48,241 nt of DNA from Bryobacteraceae bacterium (GCA_025980435.1 JAICXK010000006.1:1-48241); one strand, 5' to 3'. Shown: positions 23,382 through 32,732, counted from the first letter of the stretch. Translations and numbers: made by a program. The notes: a model not told the origin generated them from the letters alone.

Positions 23382-24650
23382 TTATGCTGATAGCCACGCT
23401 TGGGAGCCAACCACGAGCGCCTCCACCCCTGTCTCCAGAGTTGGATGAATCACCGGTGCGAAGCGCGGGTTGTGATTGGTCGGGATCTCGCCCATCCGGC
23501 CGTCCTTCTTAGCTTTCGCGTACATGTCGGGATCGATGCCGCCAACGAACCAGAACACGGATGGAGCACCCCATTCGGATCCGAACGATCCGAAGTCCTC
23601 GCTCGCCGTCGTCGGCTTGGTTTCCTGCACACGGTCAGCAGGAAAGTGCTGACGAAACGCCTCGCCCACTCGCTTGGTCGCCTCCGGATTATTCGTGACA
23701 AGAGAATAACGGTCCAGAGTCGTGATCTCCGGTTTCCTCGGGGCGCCTGAAGCGGCGGCTTCGGCATTAACGATGCGTTCGATCGCCGCGAGCATGCGTT
23801 TGCGGACGCCTTCGTCAAAAGTGCGCACGTTCAACTTGATGATCGCTTCATCAGGTATTACGTTTTCCTTCGTACCTGCCTGCAGCACGCCGATGGTGAG
23901 AACAGCTGCTTCATTCGCCGCCACTTCTCTGGAAACGATGGTCTGTAGCCGCATCACCGTTGCCGCGGCCATCACCACCGGATCGATACTGGCCTCCGGC
24001 ATGGACCCGTGCGCGCCGCGTCCGAACAATCGAATCTGCAGACTGTCAGCGGCGGATGTTGTCGCTCCGGCACGGCCGGCGATAATACCGGCAGGCAAGC
24101 TCATCACATGCTGTCCGAGCACCACGTCGGGCTTGGGGAAGCGTTGAAAAAGTCCGTCATCGATCATTGCCTGTGCGCCCGCCGCGGTTTCTTCTGCTGG
24201 TTGAAAGACGGGCATCAGCGTCCCCTTCCACGCATCACGAGCCTTCGCTAACACCGTGGCCGCGCCTATCAGCCACGTCACATGCATGTCGTGGCCGCAA
24301 GCATGCATTACTGGAACAGCCTTCCCGGTGCTGTCAGTGGTCGTGACCTTGCTGGCATAGGGCAGACCCGTGGCTTCCTGCACCGGAAGCGCGTCCATAT
24401 CGGCGCGCAGCATGACTTCCGGTCCCTTGCCGTTGCGCAGCAGACCGACCACACCAGTCTTTCCGACCCCTGTGGTCACTTCGTAGCCGGCGGCACGAAG
24501 ACGGTCCGCCGCGATGCCGGCCGTCCGTGTTTCCTGCATCGAGAGTTCGGGATGGGCATGGATATCTTTGTAGACCGATTCCAAATCGGGAAGCAAATCG
24601 CCGAGATTTGCGAGTACTATGCCGGAACTTTTCGCTGTTGTGGAGTCCAT
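23382..24650 (-). CDS. M20-family amidohydrolase (IAA-amino acid hydrolase/hippuricase-like)
   Basis: 422 residues with the two-domain M20D layout. Zn ligands are seen in MHACGHDMHVTW, the catalytic Glu pair in FQPAEETAAGAQAM and the last ligand in TTASEDFGSF. The start has a short non-signal stretch, then LPDLESVYKDIHAHPELSMQ, the usual opening. The dimerisation domain sits about residues 205-315, with RGAHGSMPEASIDPVV. Members remove acyl groups from amino acids (hippurate, IAA conjugates, N-acetyl-diaminopimelate). There is no signal peptide, so it is cytosolic. An AGGATGATT stretch about 7 bases before the ATG acts as ribosome site. The downstream TRIC gene lies 7 bases away. Substrate cannot be told from sequence. 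Confidence 0.9.
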   Translation of the reverse strand: MDSTTAKSSGIVLANLGDLLPDLESVYKDIHAHPELSMQETRTAGIAADRLRAAGYEVTTGVGKTGVVGLLRNGKGPEVMLRADMDALPVQEATGLPYASKVTTTDSTGKAVPVMHACGHDMHVTWLIGAATVLAKARDAWKGTLMPVFQPAEETAAGAQAMIDDGLFQRFPKPDVVLGQHVMSLPAGIIAGRAGATTSAADSLQIRLFGRGAHGSMPEASIDPVVMAAATVMRLQTIVSREVAANEAAVLTIGVLQAGTKENVIPDEAIIKLNVRTFDEGVRKRMLAAIERIVNAEAAASGAPRKPEITTLDRYSLVTNNPEATKRVGEAFRQHFPADRVQETKPTTASEDFGSFGSEWGAPSVFWFVGGIDPDMYAKAKKDGRMGEIPTNHNPRFAPVIHPTLETGVEALVVGSQAWLSA

Positions 24651-24759
24651 GTGTCCGAATCATCCTTTCGTGTGGTGGATTTTACAACGGGTCAATAGTC
24701 AGTGTCGCTAACGTTCCTTTGGGTTTCCGAAGCAACGAATGAGCTTGTACTCCTATCTC

Positions 24760-26364
24760 TCAGAATCCGTGATATCGGACATCTAACAGGTCGAGTTCCA
24801 GTTCCAATTTGCGCAGAACCGCATCGTTGATTACGTTCTCATTGCGGAGCTTCACTGCTGTCGAGCGTTCCACCTGTCGGAGTTTCTGAGTCACGCGGCG
24901 ATAAAGTTCGTAGGCCTCGGGTTTTACATTCGTCTCGGAATCTCCATCACCGGCGGCCGCGAGACGGAGCCGGTAAAGCTCCGCAACATCTTCGTACACC
25001 GAACTGAATTCGGGTTTAGCATGGGCTCGCATACCATCGAGCTCTTTCAAAGCGCTCCGAATTATCGTTTGCCTTGCTTCTTGCTCCTCAAGGTTCTTTT
25101 CGAGTTTTCCGCTCAGGCCCAGATGCCGGATGAGACCCGGAAGAGTGAGCCCCTGTAACACCAGCGTGACGAAGATAACGCAAAACGTGAGGAAGATAAT
25201 CATACTCCGCGCGGAGAAGGGCAGGCCGCTCTCCAATGTGCCCGGCAGCGAAATGGCCGCCGCCAATGACACCACACCACGCATGCCGGTCCAACCCACA
25301 ACAAAAATACGGCGACGTGACGGCCGCGGCGTCGTTTGCTTCAGGAGTCTTCGCGCGAATACTGACAAGATGTATGCTTCGAGATAGACCCAGACCATTC
25401 GCAACGCGATCACAAAGAAAACGACAATAGCCGCGCTAAGCACGAGCATTGACACAGGGACGTGCTGGATTCCCGCCATCACAAAGCGCAATTGCAAACC
25501 GATCAGAAGAAACGCGAGCCCGTTCAGCATGAAGGTCAACGTGTTCCAGGTTGCCCCCGATTGAAGGCGGGTTCTGGACGAGAAGTAGATTGAGCTGCTC
25601 CACCCGAGATAAAGCCCGCAAGCAACCGCTGCTAATATGCCCGAGGCGTGAATCCTCTCACCACCCAGGTAAGCGAGGTAGGGAGCAATGATACTGCCGG
25701 TGATCTCAATGGCAGGATTGTCTACCGACCTTTCGAAGAGATACACAAGCTTTCCTAGTGCGAGCCCGACGGCAATTCCCCCAATCACCAGATAAGTTAG
25801 TTGCCCGAGTGCCTTGACAGCTGAAGGAGTGTGGCCGCTCACAACTATGCCGACCGCGAACTCCAGAGCCAGGAGGCCGCTGGCATCATTGACGAGACTT
25901 TCCCCTTCGAGGATGTCCGTGATGCGTTTGGGTAGGCCCAGGCGCTTCGCGATAGAGGTGGCGGCAAGCGCGTCAGTTGGCGAGATGACCGCCCCCAGCA
26001 CAAGGCCGAGCCGCCAATCGAAACCGGGAAGGAACCACTCCGCCATGATCCCCACTCCAAGAGTTGTAAAGGCCACCAGGCCGAATGCGAGCGGGAGAAT
26101 GCTTGACAGATTATGCCGCAAGTCTCGCCAGGACGTGTTGAAAGCCGCGGAGAACAGCAGCGGGGGCAACATCACCACCAGAATCAGCTCCGGATCCAGG
26201 GAGACGCGAGGCAATCCTGGAATCAGGCTGAGCAGTAGGCCGCCGATAACCAGCACAATAGGATAGGGCGTCTTTAACCTCTGCGCCAGCGTTCCAAGTC
26301 CAACTACAAACAGTAGGAGGAGGAGGACGACCAACTCGAATTGCTGCATCTCGTTCGCCTGCAT
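24760..26364 (-). CDS. CPA1-family Na+/H+ antiporter
   Basis: 534 residues. About twelve membrane helices span residues 8-420, followed by a charged cytosolic tail with coiled-coil character (EKNLEEQEARQTIIRSALKE onward). The core CPA1 motif is present: VISPTDALAATSIAKRLGLP and GESLVNDASGLLALEFAVGI, including the ND pair of electroneutral exchangers. GMRGVVSLAAAISLP matches the conserved helix-11 motif. The protein exchanges Na+ (or K+) for H+ at the inner membrane. It does not share an operon with the M20/TRIC pair (109-base gap, but same strand, so read-through is possible). Annotated relatives are called NhaP or YjcE type. Confidence 0.92.
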   Translation of the reverse strand: MQANEMQQFELVVLLLLLFVVGLGTLAQRLKTPYPIVLVIGGLLLSLIPGLPRVSLDPELILVVMLPPLLFSAAFNTSWRDLRHNLSSILPLAFGLVAFTTLGVGIMAEWFLPGFDWRLGLVLGAVISPTDALAATSIAKRLGLPKRITDILEGESLVNDASGLLALEFAVGIVVSGHTPSAVKALGQLTYLVIGGIAVGLALGKLVYLFERSVDNPAIEITGSIIAPYLAYLGGERIHASGILAAVACGLYLGWSSSIYFSSRTRLQSGATWNTLTFMLNGLAFLLIGLQLRFVMAGIQHVPVSMLVLSAAIVVFFVIALRMVWVYLEAYILSVFARRLLKQTTPRPSRRRIFVVGWTGMRGVVSLAAAISLPGTLESGLPFSARSMIIFLTFCVIFVTLVLQGLTLPGLIRHLGLSGKLEKNLEEQEARQTIIRSALKELDGMRAHAKPEFSSVYEDVAELYRLRLAAAGDGDSETNVKPEAYELYRRVTQKLRQVERSTAVKLRNENVINDAVLRKLELELDLLDVRYHGF

Positions 26365-26497
26365 CGGGGATCTTCTCTTGTGATGCTTAGCCGGTCCCGC
26401 TCATCTATCTGCTGAAATATTCGATCGCGGTGACGCTTGCATTGCTCGGAGTATAATTTCTGGGCGGCAAAACAGACCTGCTAGAGAGAGGTGCGGA

Positions 26498-28111
26498 ATG
26501 AGCAAAACCGGATACGTCAGACTTAGTGTAAGCGCAGCCCTAATGATACTCGGAGGAATGGCCTGTTCAAAAGCGCCCCGTACCTCATCGGCGGGCGCCA
26601 TCGCGCCGGAACATATGCCGCGCATCGGCACAGTAGATGACCGCTTTCAGTCATACAACATCGAAATGGTGGAAGTCACCGGCGGCAGATTTTGGAAGCC
26701 ATATAAGGACGTAGACGCTCTTCTGAAGGCGCAGGCATCCGCTAAAGCATCCGGTTCGAATCAGCCCGCCGGCATGAGTCCGGATCTGTATCAATATCGG
26801 CCGCCTATTGATCTGAGCAAAGAACGTTTGCGTAAGCTGGCAGCGGCACTGGGTCCCGCTTATGTGCGTGTCAGCGGGACCTGGGCAAACACGACTTATT
26901 TTCAGAATTCCGATAAGCCCGCCCCGAAGAGCCCCCCCAAAGGTTTTAATGGCGTACTGACCCGCCAGCAATGGAAAGGCGTGGTCGATTTCGCTCACGC
27001 GGTGGATGCGAAGATCGTCACATCCTTCGCCACGAGTCCGGGAACTCGCAATGCGGCGGGCGTCTGGACCCCGGATCAAGCGCGCCAGTTTCTTTCGTAT
27101 ACCAAATCGATCGGCGGAAGCATCGCTGCAGCCGAGTTCATGAACGAACCAAACTTTGCGGCGATGGGCGGCGCCCCGAAGGGGTACAACGCAGCAGACT
27201 ATGGACGTGATACCGCCGTCTTCCGTCGTTTCATCAAGGAAACTGCCCCTGAAGTCGTGTTTCTCGGCCCCGGTTCGGTCGGCGAGGGGATATCTTTGGC
27301 GCCTCCATCAATGAACGAACTGAAGACAGAAGATCTGCTGAAGGCCACTGGACCCGTGTTCGATGCTTTCTCATACCATTCCTACGGAGCGGTTTCGAAA
27401 CGGTGCGCGGCAATGGGGGCTTCGGCGATAACCACGCCCGGTGCGGCGCTTTCCGAAGAGTGGCTCTCCCGAGTGGATCGTATCGAGGCATTTTATGCGG
27501 GTCTTCGCGATCAATTCGATCCCGGCAAACCGCTGTGGATCACCGAAACAGCCCAGGCAGCCTGCGGCGGCGATTCCTGGGCCTCCACGTTCCTGGACAG
27601 TTTCCGCTATCTCGATCAACTCGGGAGTATGTCCAAACGGGGCGTCCAGGTCAACATGCATAATACGCTCGCGTCAAGCGATTATGGCTTGCTGGACGAG
27701 AATACGTTTGCGCCGCGGCCCAATTACTGGGCGGCTCTGCTATGGCGGAAGCTCATGGGAACGACGGTGCTCGATCCTGGCGCTTCGCCCGCGCCGAGCT
27801 TGCGTCTCTACGCCCACTGCCTTCGCGGGCAGCCCGGCGGCGTAGTGCTCCTCGCGATCAATACAGACCGGTCTGCAACGCGCTCGCTGGAACTCGCGAC
27901 GGCGGCAGACCGCTACACGTTGTCCGCGCCGTCGGCGCAGAACCTGGAGGACACTCACGTCCAACTGAACGGGACCGAATTGAAGTTGGGCGCCGGCGAT
28001 GCCGTGCCGCAGTTGGCGGGCGCACCAACACAATCCGGAGAAATTACGTTTGCGCCGGCAACGATTTCATTCCTGGCAATTCCAACGGCAAACAACGCGA
28101 GTTGCCGCTAG
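26498..28111 (+). CDS. Exported GH79-like glycoside hydrolase (heparanase/beta-glucuronidase type)
   Basis: 537 residues. The leader VSAALMILGGMAC ends in a lipobox with Cys23, so the enzyme is probably a lipoprotein. A GAGAGG ribosome site is 6 bases before the ATG. The TIM barrel has LGPAYVRVSGTWANTTYF, the acid/base Glu217 in AAEFMNEPNF and the nucleophile Glu350 in KPLWITETAQAACGG. The C-terminal part from about 455 forms the beta-sandwich found after the barrel in clan GH-A. The VRVSGTWAN opening and NEP/TETA spacing are as in heparanase-type proteins, which cleave beta-glucuronides. The substrate in soil bacteria may be plant or microbial glucuronic-acid polymers (inference). It is a single gene, divergent from the antiporter. 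Confidence 0.8.
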   Translation: MSKTGYVRLSVSAALMILGGMACSKAPRTSSAGAIAPEHMPRIGTVDDRFQSYNIEMVEVTGGRFWKPYKDVDALLKAQASAKASGSNQPAGMSPDLYQYRPPIDLSKERLRKLAAALGPAYVRVSGTWANTTYFQNSDKPAPKSPPKGFNGVLTRQQWKGVVDFAHAVDAKIVTSFATSPGTRNAAGVWTPDQARQFLSYTKSIGGSIAAAEFMNEPNFAAMGGAPKGYNAADYGRDTAVFRRFIKETAPEVVFLGPGSVGEGISLAPPSMNELKTEDLLKATGPVFDAFSYHSYGAVSKRCAAMGASAITTPGAALSEEWLSRVDRIEAFYAGLRDQFDPGKPLWITETAQAACGGDSWASTFLDSFRYLDQLGSMSKRGVQVNMHNTLASSDYGLLDENTFAPRPNYWAALLWRKLMGTTVLDPGASPAPSLRLYAHCLRGQPGGVVLLAINTDRSATRSLELATAADRYTLSAPSAQNLEDTHVQLNGTELKLGAGDAVPQLAGAPTQSGEITFAPATISFLAIPTANNASCR

Positions 28112-28306
28112 CATCCCTTGGCAGGAGTCCTGACAGGCTTGGTGTGCAAGCTGTTGATACCGTGTGGTGGGAGGCGCGCTTCCGCCTATCTTTGCTTGCT
28201 TGAGACACTTCTGCCAAGGGCTGCTAGCGCAACGTTTCGGTGGCATCGCTCTATAGGCGTTTCTAACTCAAGAGAACTGTTTGCTGCTCTGATCGCGATT
28301 TGCTCC

Positions 28307-28580
28307 TCAGTCCGGCTTGTCCTGTCCTGAACGGTATTGCTCGTCAGTGACATGCTCCATCCAGTCAACCACTTTCCCATTGAGTTTCTCCTGGATAGCG
28401 ATGTGCGGAGTGCCCGTACTCAACGTCGCTCCGTGCCAGTGCTTTTCACCAGGAGCAAACCAGACCACATCGCCTGGACAGATCTCCTCGACCAGGCCGC
28501 CCTCGCGCTGCGCCCACCCACAGCCGGCCATTACCATGAGCGTTTGACCGATCGGGTGCGTATGCCAGGCGGTGCGCGCA
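28307..28580 (-). pseudogene. Cupin-domain protein, N-terminally degraded
   Basis: The C-terminal 85 or so residues of a mandelonitrile-lyase-like small cupin are intact: [20 protein letters not shown], then [39 protein letters not shown] and DEQY. The metal-binding His residues of both cupin motifs (HTH and HWHG) are present. In-frame upstream of GARTAW there is a TGA at about 28593, and the expected 40-50 N-terminal residues (with the first strands) are not recognisable, so only a truncated protein could be made, from an internal ATG at 28537. The C-terminus ends normally. The gene sits downstream of the CBS gene in the same direction and may once have ended that operon. Confidence 0.65.
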
Positions 28581-28683
28581 CCCGATCGGCCTTCTCATGG
28601 ACTTTTCGCCGGCGCACACGCCGCCTGAGCAGGTAAAGATTGAAACCCTGAACGAGAACCGGGACTGGGCCTCCTCTATCGGG

Positions 28684-29103
28684 CTATACGTTCGCCGCCG
28701 CAGCGCTGATCTTCCCGAGAGCGGACCTGGGGTCCTTTTCAATCGCCAGATCGCCCAGGGAGACGATCCCGACCACTTTCCCATTCTCAACGACGGGAAG
28801 CCTTCGAATGCTCTTGTCTTTCATGAGCTGCACAGCCTCCGTATCGGGCCGATCGGGTGCAATCGAGCTTACTTCCTGGCTGCAGATGGCATCCAGACTC
28901 GTAGTTTCCACATTCTTGCTCTCCGCCACGGCGCGAACGACAATATCCCGATCGGTAACGATGCCGCAGAGTTTGCCTCCTTTTTCAACCACCACATCGC
29001 CGATGTCGTTCTCACGCATTACGCGGGCAGCTTCACGGATCGGCGTGCTCGCCGGCAGGCAAACTGGATTGGACGTCATCACGTCTCGAACGGATTTGGG
29101 CAT
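28684..29103 (-). CDS. Tandem CBS-domain protein
   Basis: 139 residues holding exactly two CBS motifs: VRDVMTSNPVCLPASTPIRE with GDVVVEKGGKLCGIVTDRD, and CSQEVSSIAPDRPDTEAVQL with IRRLPVVENGKVVGIVSLGD. The GIVTDRDI and GIVSLGDL ends are typical adenosine-nucleotide-binding strands. An AGGAGG-like ribosome site (AGGAGGTTTACA) precedes the ATG. Free-standing pairs of CBS domains usually form dimers that sense AMP/ATP or SAM and regulate a partner. It follows ackA by 79 bases on the same strand, so an energy-sensing role near acetate kinase is plausible but inferred. Confidence 0.88.
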   Translation of the reverse strand: MPKSVRDVMTSNPVCLPASTPIREAARVMRENDIGDVVVEKGGKLCGIVTDRDIVVRAVAESKNVETTSLDAICSQEVSSIAPDRPDTEAVQLMKDKSIRRLPVVENGKVVGIVSLGDLAIEKDPRSALGKISAAAANV

Positions 29104-29182
29104 TGTAAACCTCCTAATGCTGTCTCAGTTAGACTCCCGGTTGATGGTAAGCATTTCGGCGGACCTGCCACCCGTCGCATGG

Positions 29183-30391
29183 CTATTCCCAATTTGCTAC
29201 TTCCCTGGCGAGCATGAGGCCTTCCTGCGTCGGTATAACCCAGACCTGAACCCGAGATTCCAGCGTTGTGATGGGACCTTCGCAATCAATCGTTTCGTTG
29301 TTGCGCGGCCTGTCCAGAACCGCGCCGCACCAAGCCAGGCTTTCGCAGATTCGTTCGCGGACCGGAGGCGTGTTCTCTCCGATGCCGCCGCCAAACACAA
29401 TGGCTTCCGCTCCCCCCAAAGCCGCGAGATACGCGCCGATATATTTGCGAACGCGATAGCAGAACATGTTCAATGCAAGATCGACCGATTGATTCGAAAG
29501 GCGCTTGACCAGCTCTCGCGTGTCTGCCGAAACTCCTGAAACGCCCAGGAGTCCACTGTTCTTGTTAAGAAGATTCTCAACGCGATCGCTGTCCAGATTT
29601 TCTTTGCGCATCAAGTACGTCACGATAGCCGGATCGATATCTCCCGAACGCGTGCCCATCATAAGCCCTTCGAGCGGCGTGAAACCCATTGAGGTATCGA
29701 TGGATTTTCCGCGCTGGATCGCCGCCGCTGAAGAGCCGCCCTCCAGGTGGAGCGTGATCAGATTGAATTCAGTCAGGGGGCGTTTGGCAATCTGCGCATA
29801 CCGCAGCATCATGTAGCGATGCGACAGGCCATGAAATCCGTAGCGCCGGATCCTGTGCCGCCGCGCGAGATCAAGGGGCAGAGGATATAGTGCCGCCTCA
29901 TCCGGAATAGTTTGGTGGAACACCGTGTCGAACACGGCGACCATGGGCAGTCGGGAACCTGCTCTCGCCCGGGCGGCGCGAATTACCTGCAGCGCGGACG
30001 CGTTATGCAGCGGAGCAAGGTCCTGCAATTCCGCAAGCTGATCCAGCACCTGGACCGTAATGCGCGCGGGTCCGCTAAAACGGTCCGCGCCGTGCACGAC
30101 CCGGTGGCCAATTCTCTTAATACTGGCCATGCCGCCGATGCCATGATCTCTTGCGCCACCCCGCTCGATCCAATCGAAGAGCAACTCCGTAGCGTGCCCG
30201 TGATCCCGGATCTCAATCGGTTCCTTATGACGGATTTGCTTGCCTTCCCAAAGAGAAAAGGCGGAACCGGGCTTGCCAATATCGTCGTATGCGCCGGCCA
30301 GGAGGCTCTGGCCAAAGTCGCCGTCCGGCTCTGCCGCCACGATCTCAAATTTGAGCGAGTTGCTTCCCGCATTCAGGCTGAGAATGTTCAT
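29183..30391 (-). CDS. ackA: Acetate kinase
   Basis: 402 residues, the typical length. The ASKHA fold motifs are in order: ILSLNAGSNSLKFEIV at the start (phosphate 1), IGHRVVHGADRF, VAVFDTVFHQTIPDEAALYP, RRYGFHGLSHRYM, LITLHLEGGSSAAAI (phosphate 2, usually HLGNGAS), DTSMGFTPLEGLMMGTRSGD and IVFGGGIGENTPPVRE (adenosine). The HLEGGSS in place of HLGNGAS is a variant seen in the acetate/propionate kinase group. The enzyme interconverts acetate + ATP and acetyl phosphate + ADP in the cytosol. No pta or phosphoketolase is next to it. It follows the alpha/beta hydrolase gene by 15 bases, forming an operon. Confidence 0.9.
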   Translation of the reverse strand: MNILSLNAGSNSLKFEIVAAEPDGDFGQSLLAGAYDDIGKPGSAFSLWEGKQIRHKEPIEIRDHGHATELLFDWIERGGARDHGIGGMASIKRIGHRVVHGADRFSGPARITVQVLDQLAELQDLAPLHNASALQVIRAARARAGSRLPMVAVFDTVFHQTIPDEAALYPLPLDLARRHRIRRYGFHGLSHRYMMLRYAQIAKRPLTEFNLITLHLEGGSSAAAIQRGKSIDTSMGFTPLEGLMMGTRSGDIDPAIVTYLMRKENLDSDRVENLLNKNSGLLGVSGVSADTRELVKRLSNQSVDLALNMFCYRVRKYIGAYLAALGGAEAIVFGGGIGENTPPVRERICESLAWCGAVLDRPRNNETIDCEGPITTLESRVQVWVIPTQEGLMLAREVANWE

Positions 30392-30406
30392 CGGGGCAGG
30401 GAAGGC

Positions 30407-31090
30407 TCATCCAACGGCGGTTGCATGAGATTTGTTTGGGAGATGATATTGGAGCCAATCTGCGGCCAGGCGGGCAACCTGCTCCAGCGTGCCAGGCTCC
30501 TCGAATAGATGAGTGGCTCCGGGTATGATTTCCAGTTTCTTCTCGCATTGGAGCTCGTTCAGGGCCTTCTCGTTAAGCTCAATAACAGCATCGTCATCGC
30601 CTCCGACCAGGAGTAGCGTGGGCGCTTTTACCTTCAGCAGAGCTGTTCCGGCCAAATCGGGGCGGCCTCCGCGAGAGACAACTCCGTGGATGGTTTGAGG
30701 AAGCCGGGCGGCTGCAATGAGCGCCGTCGCAGCGCCTGTGCTCGCGCCAAAGTAGCCCACCGGAAGCGTGCCCGTCTCGGAATAGGCAGTTAACCATGCC
30801 GTCGCCTGGACCAGGCGTTCAGCCAGCAGATTTATATCGAATCGTAAGTGTCTGGTTCGAAGATCGATCTGCTCCTCTTCCACGGTGAGCAGATCAAGCA
30901 GCAGAGTCGCCAGCTTAGCTTGCTGCAGAACCCCGGCGACAAACCGGTTGCGCGAGCTCAGGCGGCTGCTTCCGCTTCCATGAGCAAAAATAACAGCGCC
31001 GCGAGCATGAATCGGTACGACCAGATCGCCAACGACTCCGGACGGTTCGATCTGAACAGACCGTCTTGAAAGCTGGGCCTTGCCTGGCAT
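30407..31090 (-). CDS. Dienelactone hydrolase-family alpha/beta hydrolase
   Basis: 227 residues of alpha/beta hydrolase fold. It shows the opening GDLVVPIHARGAVIFAHGSG followed by SRLSSRNRFVAGVLQQAKLA, the nucleophile Ser in VGYFGASTGAATALIAAARL, the acid in TLLLVGGDDDAVIELN and His in EIIPGATHLFEEPGTLE. This subfamily (annotated dienelactone hydrolase) frequently occurs beside or fused to phosphoribosyltransferase domains and next to ackA/CBS stress genes; the true substrate is unknown. It is first in the operon with ackA (15-base gap). No signal peptide, so cytosolic. Confidence 0.85.
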   Translation of the reverse strand: MPGKAQLSRRSVQIEPSGVVGDLVVPIHARGAVIFAHGSGSSRLSSRNRFVAGVLQQAKLATLLLDLLTVEEEQIDLRTRHLRFDINLLAERLVQATAWLTAYSETGTLPVGYFGASTGAATALIAAARLPQTIHGVVSRGGRPDLAGTALLKVKAPTLLLVGGDDDAVIELNEKALNELQCEKKLEIIPGATHLFEEPGTLEQVARLAADWLQYHLPNKSHATAVG

Positions 31091-31286
31091 GAGTGCTCTT
31101 CGCGTGCGCCGTGCGGGCGAATTGCGCCGCTTCTACTGGGACGCTCGCAACAAGCGCTTGTGTTTCAGAATGAACTGCCGCTGGCTTTCGCAAGATTACT
31201 CTGATGTTTCAATGCCGGTGGAGAGCCGATAAACTGAGACATACAATCTCTAAACTGCGCCTAATTGGAAGGAAGCGGGTACACGC

Positions 31287-31739
31287 TTGTCCATTCGCCG
31301 CGAAATACTGATCGTTGAAGACAACCCGGGCGATGTTCGCCTCATGAAAGAGGCGCTTAGGATGCTGGATCGACCCGTCAATGTACATGTGACGAATGAC
31401 GGCGATCAGGCGATCCAGTTCTTGCGCCGCGAGGGCGAGTACATCGCCGTGCCTAAGCCCAATCTCATTTTCCTCGATTTCAACCTGCCCAGATCGGGTT
31501 CCTGCGATCTGCTTCAGCAGATCAAGCGGGATGAATCGCTAACGTGCATTCCCGTTGCTGTTCTGACCACTTCTGATGTCGACCGCGACATTCGCCTGGC
31601 ATATGACCTGCATGCGAATTGCTACGTTCGGAAACCCGCTGATCTGGACGGGTTCTTCACCACAATTTGCGCCGTCGCCCATTTTTGGCTGGATGTTGCG
31701 CTGTGCGCCGGTGATTTCGGGACGAGCGGTCCCAAGTAG
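31287..31739 (+). CDS. Rcp1-like single-domain response regulator
   Basis: 150 residues; the frame opens at TTG 31287 after GGAAGGAAG. A receiver domain fills the whole protein: acidic pair ILIVEDNPGD (11-12), phospho-acceptor Asp64 in LIFLDFNLP, Thr/Ser in VAVLTTSD and Lys116 in CYVRKPADLDGF. The closing FFTTICAVAHFWLDVAL matches the Rcp1 class that pairs with bacteriophytochrome-type kinases. There is no output domain, so it likely passes phosphate or acts by protein binding. The histidine kinase end of the 6.8-11.2 kb CheB/CheR fusion is of the class that uses such regulators, but it is 20 kb away, so pairing is speculative. The last 15 residues diverge from the family. Confidence 0.85.
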   Translation: MSIRREILIVEDNPGDVRLMKEALRMLDRPVNVHVTNDGDQAIQFLRREGEYIAVPKPNLIFLDFNLPRSGSCDLLQQIKRDESLTCIPVAVLTTSDVDRDIRLAYDLHANCYVRKPADLDGFFTTICAVAHFWLDVALCAGDFGTSGPK

Positions 31740-31763
31740 GCGGCATTTGTTATCATTCGGCGC

Positions 31764-32732
31764 ATGAATGCCTACTCGATTGGAGTAGACTTGGGCGGGA
31801 CAAATCTTCGCGTCGCGGCGATCGGCGCGGAAGGCCAAATCCTGGATAAGGTGTCCGAACAAGCTGTCTTCGACGCTGGCCCGCGGCAGGTTGTAAATGA
31901 AATTGTTGGTGTCATCCAGGCGGTCCGGGCGCGCATTGGCGCCGACGGCTTGCGCGGGGTCGGAATCGGCGTGCCGGGCTACATCGATATGGACGCGGGC
32001 ATAGTGATCGGATCGGCAAACCTACCCGGATTTGAAGGTTTCCCGGTACGCGACGAGGTCCAGGAGCGGTTAGGAACGACCATCATCCTGGAGAACGATG
32101 CCAACGCCGCGGCATTGGGTGAAATGTGGCTAGGCGCGGGAAGAGGCGTGAAGGATCTCATTTTACTGACGCTCGGTACCGGCATTGGGGGCGGGATTGT
32201 CATCAATGGGAAAGTGCTGCACGGATTTTTGGGAATGGCGGGCGAGTTCGGGCATATGACCGTTTTTCCCGACGGCAATCCTTGCGGGTGCGGGAATTGC
32301 GGATGCCTGGAAAAACATGCCTCGGCAACCGCCATTGCGGCGATGGGACGCATGATGCACTTTGGCCGAGACACCACTTCCGCAAAGGTATATGAGCTGG
32401 CGCTCCAGGGAAACGAGCGAGCCAAACGAGTCTTTGAGTCCGCAGGCCGTGCGCTGGGCGTTGCAATCGCCAGCCTGATCAACATTTTCAATTTCCCGCT
32501 CTACCTTTTGAGCGGGGGGCCGTTGCCTGCGTGGGATTTTTTCGCACCCTCCATGTTTGCCGAGGTCAACAAACGCTCCTTCACATTTGCTCGCACGGGT
32601 ACGCGAATTGAGAAGGGGCTGTTGGGGGCTGATGCCGGCCTGTTCGGCGCGGCATACCTTCCGTTTGAATGTGGAAAAGCGATCGGCAATCAGCCTTCAG
32701 TCATCAGTCATCGATCACCAGCCCTTAGCTGA
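31764..32732 (+). CDS. ROK-family sugar kinase (glucokinase type)
   Basis: 322 residues. Phosphate-1 motif is YSIGVDLGGTNLRVAAIG, the catalytic Asp is in ILENDANAAALGE, and phosphate-2 is LILLTLGTGIGGGIVINGKV. The ROK signature with Zn ligands follows: GMAGEFGHMTVFPDGNPCGC and NCGCLEKHASATAI (His plus CxCGxxGCxE). The adenosine motif LLSGGPLPAWDFF is close to the end. The protein phosphorylates a hexose such as glucose, or N-acetylglucosamine; the exact sugar is unclear. The last 20 residues (GNQPSVISHRSPALS) come from short direct repeats in the DNA and look like a drifted tail. No helix-turn-helix, so an enzyme, not a repressor. Confidence 0.88.
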   Translation: MNAYSIGVDLGGTNLRVAAIGAEGQILDKVSEQAVFDAGPRQVVNEIVGVIQAVRARIGADGLRGVGIGVPGYIDMDAGIVIGSANLPGFEGFPVRDEVQERLGTTIILENDANAAALGEMWLGAGRGVKDLILLTLGTGIGGGIVINGKVLHGFLGMAGEFGHMTVFPDGNPCGCGNCGCLEKHASATAIAAMGRMMHFGRDTTSAKVYELALQGNERAKRVFESAGRALGVAIASLINIFNFPLYLLSGGPLPAWDFFAPSMFAEVNKRSFTFARTGTRIEKGLLGADAGLFGAAYLPFECGKAIGNQPSVISHRSPALS

